Shown in pieces: positions 6,704-8,944 of a DNA stretch of 8,944 nt. Source of the DNA: an uncultured Leptospiraceae bacterium. Its GTDB lineage: Bacteria > Spirochaetota > Leptospiria > Leptospirales > Leptospiraceae. Below the pieces are notes generated by a model. The model ran no database searches. It was not told the origin of the DNA and saw only the letters and a list, made by a program, of their open reading frames with translations. The stretch is from the NCBI GenBank assembly GCA_937924465.1, contig CALDSP010000108.1:1-8944 (forward strand). The letters are read 5' to 3'. Positions within the stretch are counted from its first letter, which is position 1. Each line of letters opens with the position of its first letter. A program made the position numbers and the translations under genes.

Positions 6704-7066
6704 TACATTTAAATTATTGAATTGTTTTTTCACCTAACGTAACATTTAACTATCCTTTATAAAGTTGTGTGATACAATAGTAATAAATAATTTAAATTTT
6801 TCGTAAACCGTAGTTATGTTGTTTACTCTACTTTTACTTTTCTATGATTTCTCAACAAATTCTTATATCATGAATTACCAAAAAAATTTTTTATTTTAAT
6901 ACAGATTTATTTATAAGACATAATTTTAAATGAATTTGTATTTTAATGTCTTAAGTTTTTGGAATAGATAAAATAAGAATTTTATATTTACAATCAAACT
7001 AACTATTTGGTTAATAAAATTTGACGAATTTTTCCAATAAAAAAAATCTACAATTGAGGGGTTTTT
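6704..7066. other. Non-coding gap upstream of the RND gene
   Basis: This 363-bp AT-rich stretch holds no gene I can support. It contains several dyads: ATTTAAATTATT (6707-6718) with its exact complement at 6786-6797, GTAAAC (6803-6808) with GTTTAC (6821-6826), and TAAGACAT (6914-6921) with ATGTCTTA (6946-6953), the last followed by a short T run. Any could be an operator, leader structure or terminator, but in such AT-rich DNA chance is a fair explanation. TTGACG at 7021-7026 lacks a well-spaced -10 box. Confidence 0.5.
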
Positions 7067-8944
7067 ATGAAGCAATTAATAGCATACTTTTTAGAAAAGA
7101 GCATTCTAATAAACATGTTTTCTGCAATAGTAGTAATTGTTGGAGCCTATAAAGCAAAAACTATGAATCGAGAGGCTTTTCCTAATATCAATTTTGATGT
7201 GGTGAGTATTGTAACTTTATATCCCGGAGCCTCTCCTTTAGAAGTAGAAAAATTAGTGACTAAGCCCATTGAGGATAGTTTGAAAGCTGTAGATGGAATT
7301 AAAGAAATTCGCTCTGGTTCTATTGAAAATCGATCAGGAATTATTGTTACCATTGATCCAGATGTGAAAAGCACTCAAAAAGTTGTAGATGACATTAAAG
7401 CCGCAGTAGACAGAGTGGAAAATTTACCAGAAGATGCAAAAACCCCAATCGTTCAAGAAATTACTTCTGCAAGAACTCCCGTAATTGAAATCCACCTTGG
7501 AATTAAAGAAACGAACGGAAAACCTTCCATATCCATGAAAGAGTTTCATAAAAAAGCAAGAGAGCTAGAAGACATTCTTCTTGAAATTCCAGAAGTAGGA
7601 AGGGTTGCACGAAAAGGATATTTAGATGCAGAGATGCATGTAGATTTAGACCCAAGAGCTCTTTCTTCTTTTAACATTAGTCCTTTGCAAGTAGTGAATG
7701 CTTTAAGAACAAAAAATATAAACTTTCCCGGTGGAACCATAATGATCAATAACAAAGAAGCAAGTATAAGAACGGTGGGAGAGTTTGATACTGCAGAAGA
7801 AATAGCCAATGTTTATGTTCGTGCAAATGATGCAGGAAGATCTGTTCGAATTAAAGACATTGCCAAAGTAACAGAAGACTTTGTAGATAAAGAGTATATA
7901 GAAAGAGTGAACGGCTCATATGCTGTTGGTCTGGTAGTTATAAAAAAAGAAAAAGCCGATGCCATTAAACTTGTAGATGAAGTAAAAAAAGCCACTAGTG
8001 AGTTTCAAGAAAAAAATTTAGAGACTTTAACTTTTGCTTATGTAAATGATATCTCTAAATTTATTCGTAGAAGACTTCAAGTTTTAATTAGCAATGGAAT
8101 TCAAGGTTTTGTTTTAGTTGTCGCTTCCTTGTTTTTATTTTTAGGATGGCGACTAGCTTTAATGGTTGCACTAGGTTTGCCATTAGCTCTTGGAATGGCT
8201 TTTATTACTATGGATTATTTTGGTTTTACTTTCAATCTCATTTCTATGATGGGTTTAATTATTGTCTTAGGAATGTTAGTAGATGATGCTATTGTAATTG
8301 GAGAAAATATTTTTCGCCACTTAGAAATGGGAAAAGACGCCTTTGAAGCTTGTGTAATAGGGACTGCAGAAGTTGTTGCTCCTGTAACAGCTACTATAAC
8401 TACAACCTGTGCTGCTTTTGGTCCTATGCTTTTTACAAGTGGAATTTTTGGGAAATTTGTTTTTAGTATTCCAGCGGTAGTTATTATTGCTCTTACAGCT
8501 TCTCTTTTTGAGAGTATAATTATTTTACCATCTCATGTTTATGACATAAATAAAAATCATCGCATTGACCCAGAAGAACATTCAGAAGGAAAACTTTACC
8601 TAACGTTACGTGACAAATTTTACAGACCAAGTTTATCATTTGCACTAAGGCATCCTAGAAGAACTTTTTTTCTATTTATTGTAGCTTTAACTTTTACAAT
8701 TATCTTAGCGGCTACCTTCGGAAGATTTAAGCTATTTCCTGATGCAATTGAAACATTTTTTGTAAAAATTTCTGCTCCTGTTGGTTATACTTTAGAACAA
8801 ACAGAAAGATTTGCTAAGGTCATTGAACATGAGATTAGTAAACTGCCTAAAGAGGAACTAGAAAGTTACGTTACGCGCGTAGGTATTACTCAAAAAGACG
8901 TCAATGATCCTTTCACCCGACGTGGCAAAAATTATGCAATGCTT
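7067..8944 (+). CDS. RND-family efflux permease (AcrB-like), 3'-partial
   Basis: Proton-driven inner-membrane exporter subunit of a tripartite efflux pump. The frame runs from ATG 7067 to the window edge without a stop, giving 626 residues of an expected roughly 1,000-1,050. Visible parts: first membrane helix about 11-28, then the porter domain with the family's N-terminal signature (AFPNINFDVVSI, YPGASPLEVEKLVTKPIED, VDGIKEI), then helices about 341-360, 366-382, 392-413, 436-457 and 464-489, with another at 533-551 opening the second half. Asp406 and Asp407 in GMLVDDAIVIGENI (402-415) are the paired proton-relay aspartates of helix 4, so the protein looks functional. GAGGGG (7056-7061), five bases upstream, supports the start. 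No adaptor (membrane fusion) or TolC-like gene is visible upstream; they may lie to the right or elsewhere. The subfamily and substrate cannot be decided, though the sequence looks like HAE-type rather than heavy-metal CusA-type. Confidence 0.95.
   Translation, partial: MKQLIAYFLEKSILINMFSAIVVIVGAYKAKTMNREAFPNINFDVVSIVTLYPGASPLEVEKLVTKPIEDSLKAVDGIKEIRSGSIENRSGIIVTIDPDVKSTQKVVDDIKAAVDRVENLPEDAKTPIVQEITSARTPVIEIHLGIKETNGKPSISMKEFHKKARELEDILLEIPEVGRVARKGYLDAEMHVDLDPRALSSFNISPLQVVNALRTKNINFPGGTIMINNKEASIRTVGEFDTAEEIANVYVRANDAGRSVRIKDIAKVTEDFVDKEYIERVNGSYAVGLVVIKKEKADAIKLVDEVKKATSEFQEKNLETLTFAYVNDISKFIRRRLQVLISNGIQGFVLVVASLFLFLGWRLALMVALGLPLALGMAFITMDYFGFTFNLISMMGLIIVLGMLVDDAIVIGENIFRHLEMGKDAFEACVIGTAEVVAPVTATITTTCAAFGPMLFTSGIFGKFVFSIPAVVIIALTASLFESIIILPSHVYDINKNHRIDPEEHSEGKLYLTLRDKFYRPSLSFALRHPRRTFFLFIVALTFTIILAATFGRFKLFPDAIETFFVKISAPVGYTLEQTERFAKVIEHEISKLPKEELESYVTRVGITQKDVNDPFTRRGKNYAML

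Noticed and set aside
6707..6797. Exact 12-base inverted repeat ATTTAAATTATT / AATAATTTAAAT
   Set aside because: Composed only of A and T with a 67-base loop; likely chance and too unstable to act as a terminator.
7147..7995. Three minus-strand open frames opposite the RND gene
   Set aside because: The + strand encodes an uninterrupted, well-matched RND permease here; the complements are Ser-rich shadows.

Overview
The window is very AT-rich. Its coding strand is the + strand throughout, and several genes encode exported proteins with Gram-negative features: signal peptides, a probable outer-membrane beta-barrel and an RND exporter. The mix of a HAMP-linked class III nucleotidyl cyclase, an RND permease and small signal-peptide proteins of unknown function resembles Leptospira-type spirochaetes. 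That placement is inferred from general resemblance and is only moderately secure. No RNA gene, CRISPR array, transposase or phage gene was seen.

Layout: (1) 2-1912, the 3' part of a membrane-bound class III adenylyl cyclase whose reading frame is open to the left edge, so its true start lies outside the window. (2) 1913-2305, a 393-bp non-coding gap. (3) 2306-3901, a SulP-family anion transporter with a C-terminal STAS domain. (4) 3928-4404, a gene whose C-terminal half looks like the DUF6795 family but whose N-terminal half is conserved in a different frame, so it is frameshifted as written. (5) 4678-5022 and 5299-5724, two small exported proteins (a helical one and a two-repeat TPR protein), each with a strong Shine-Dalgarno sequence and its own non-coding leader. 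(6) 5912-6703, a probable small outer-membrane beta-barrel protein. (7) 6704-7066, a 363-bp non-coding gap. (8) 7067 to the right edge, the N-terminal 626 residues of an RND efflux permease.

How the genes relate: the cyclase makes a cytoplasmic second messenger in response to something sensed by a long extracytoplasmic region. The transporter moves an inorganic anion. The cyclase has Thr at the position where many cyclases have the substrate-specifying Asp, as in the bicarbonate-stimulated class IIIb group, and SulP proteins include bicarbonate transporters. A bicarbonate link between the two neighbours is therefore a reasonable but unproven idea. The centre of the window looks like separate single-gene envelope units rather than one operon. 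The RND gene probably begins a new transcription unit that continues to the right.

No convincing new multi-gene system is visible. The most solid unexpected observation is the frame disruption in the DUF6795-like gene.
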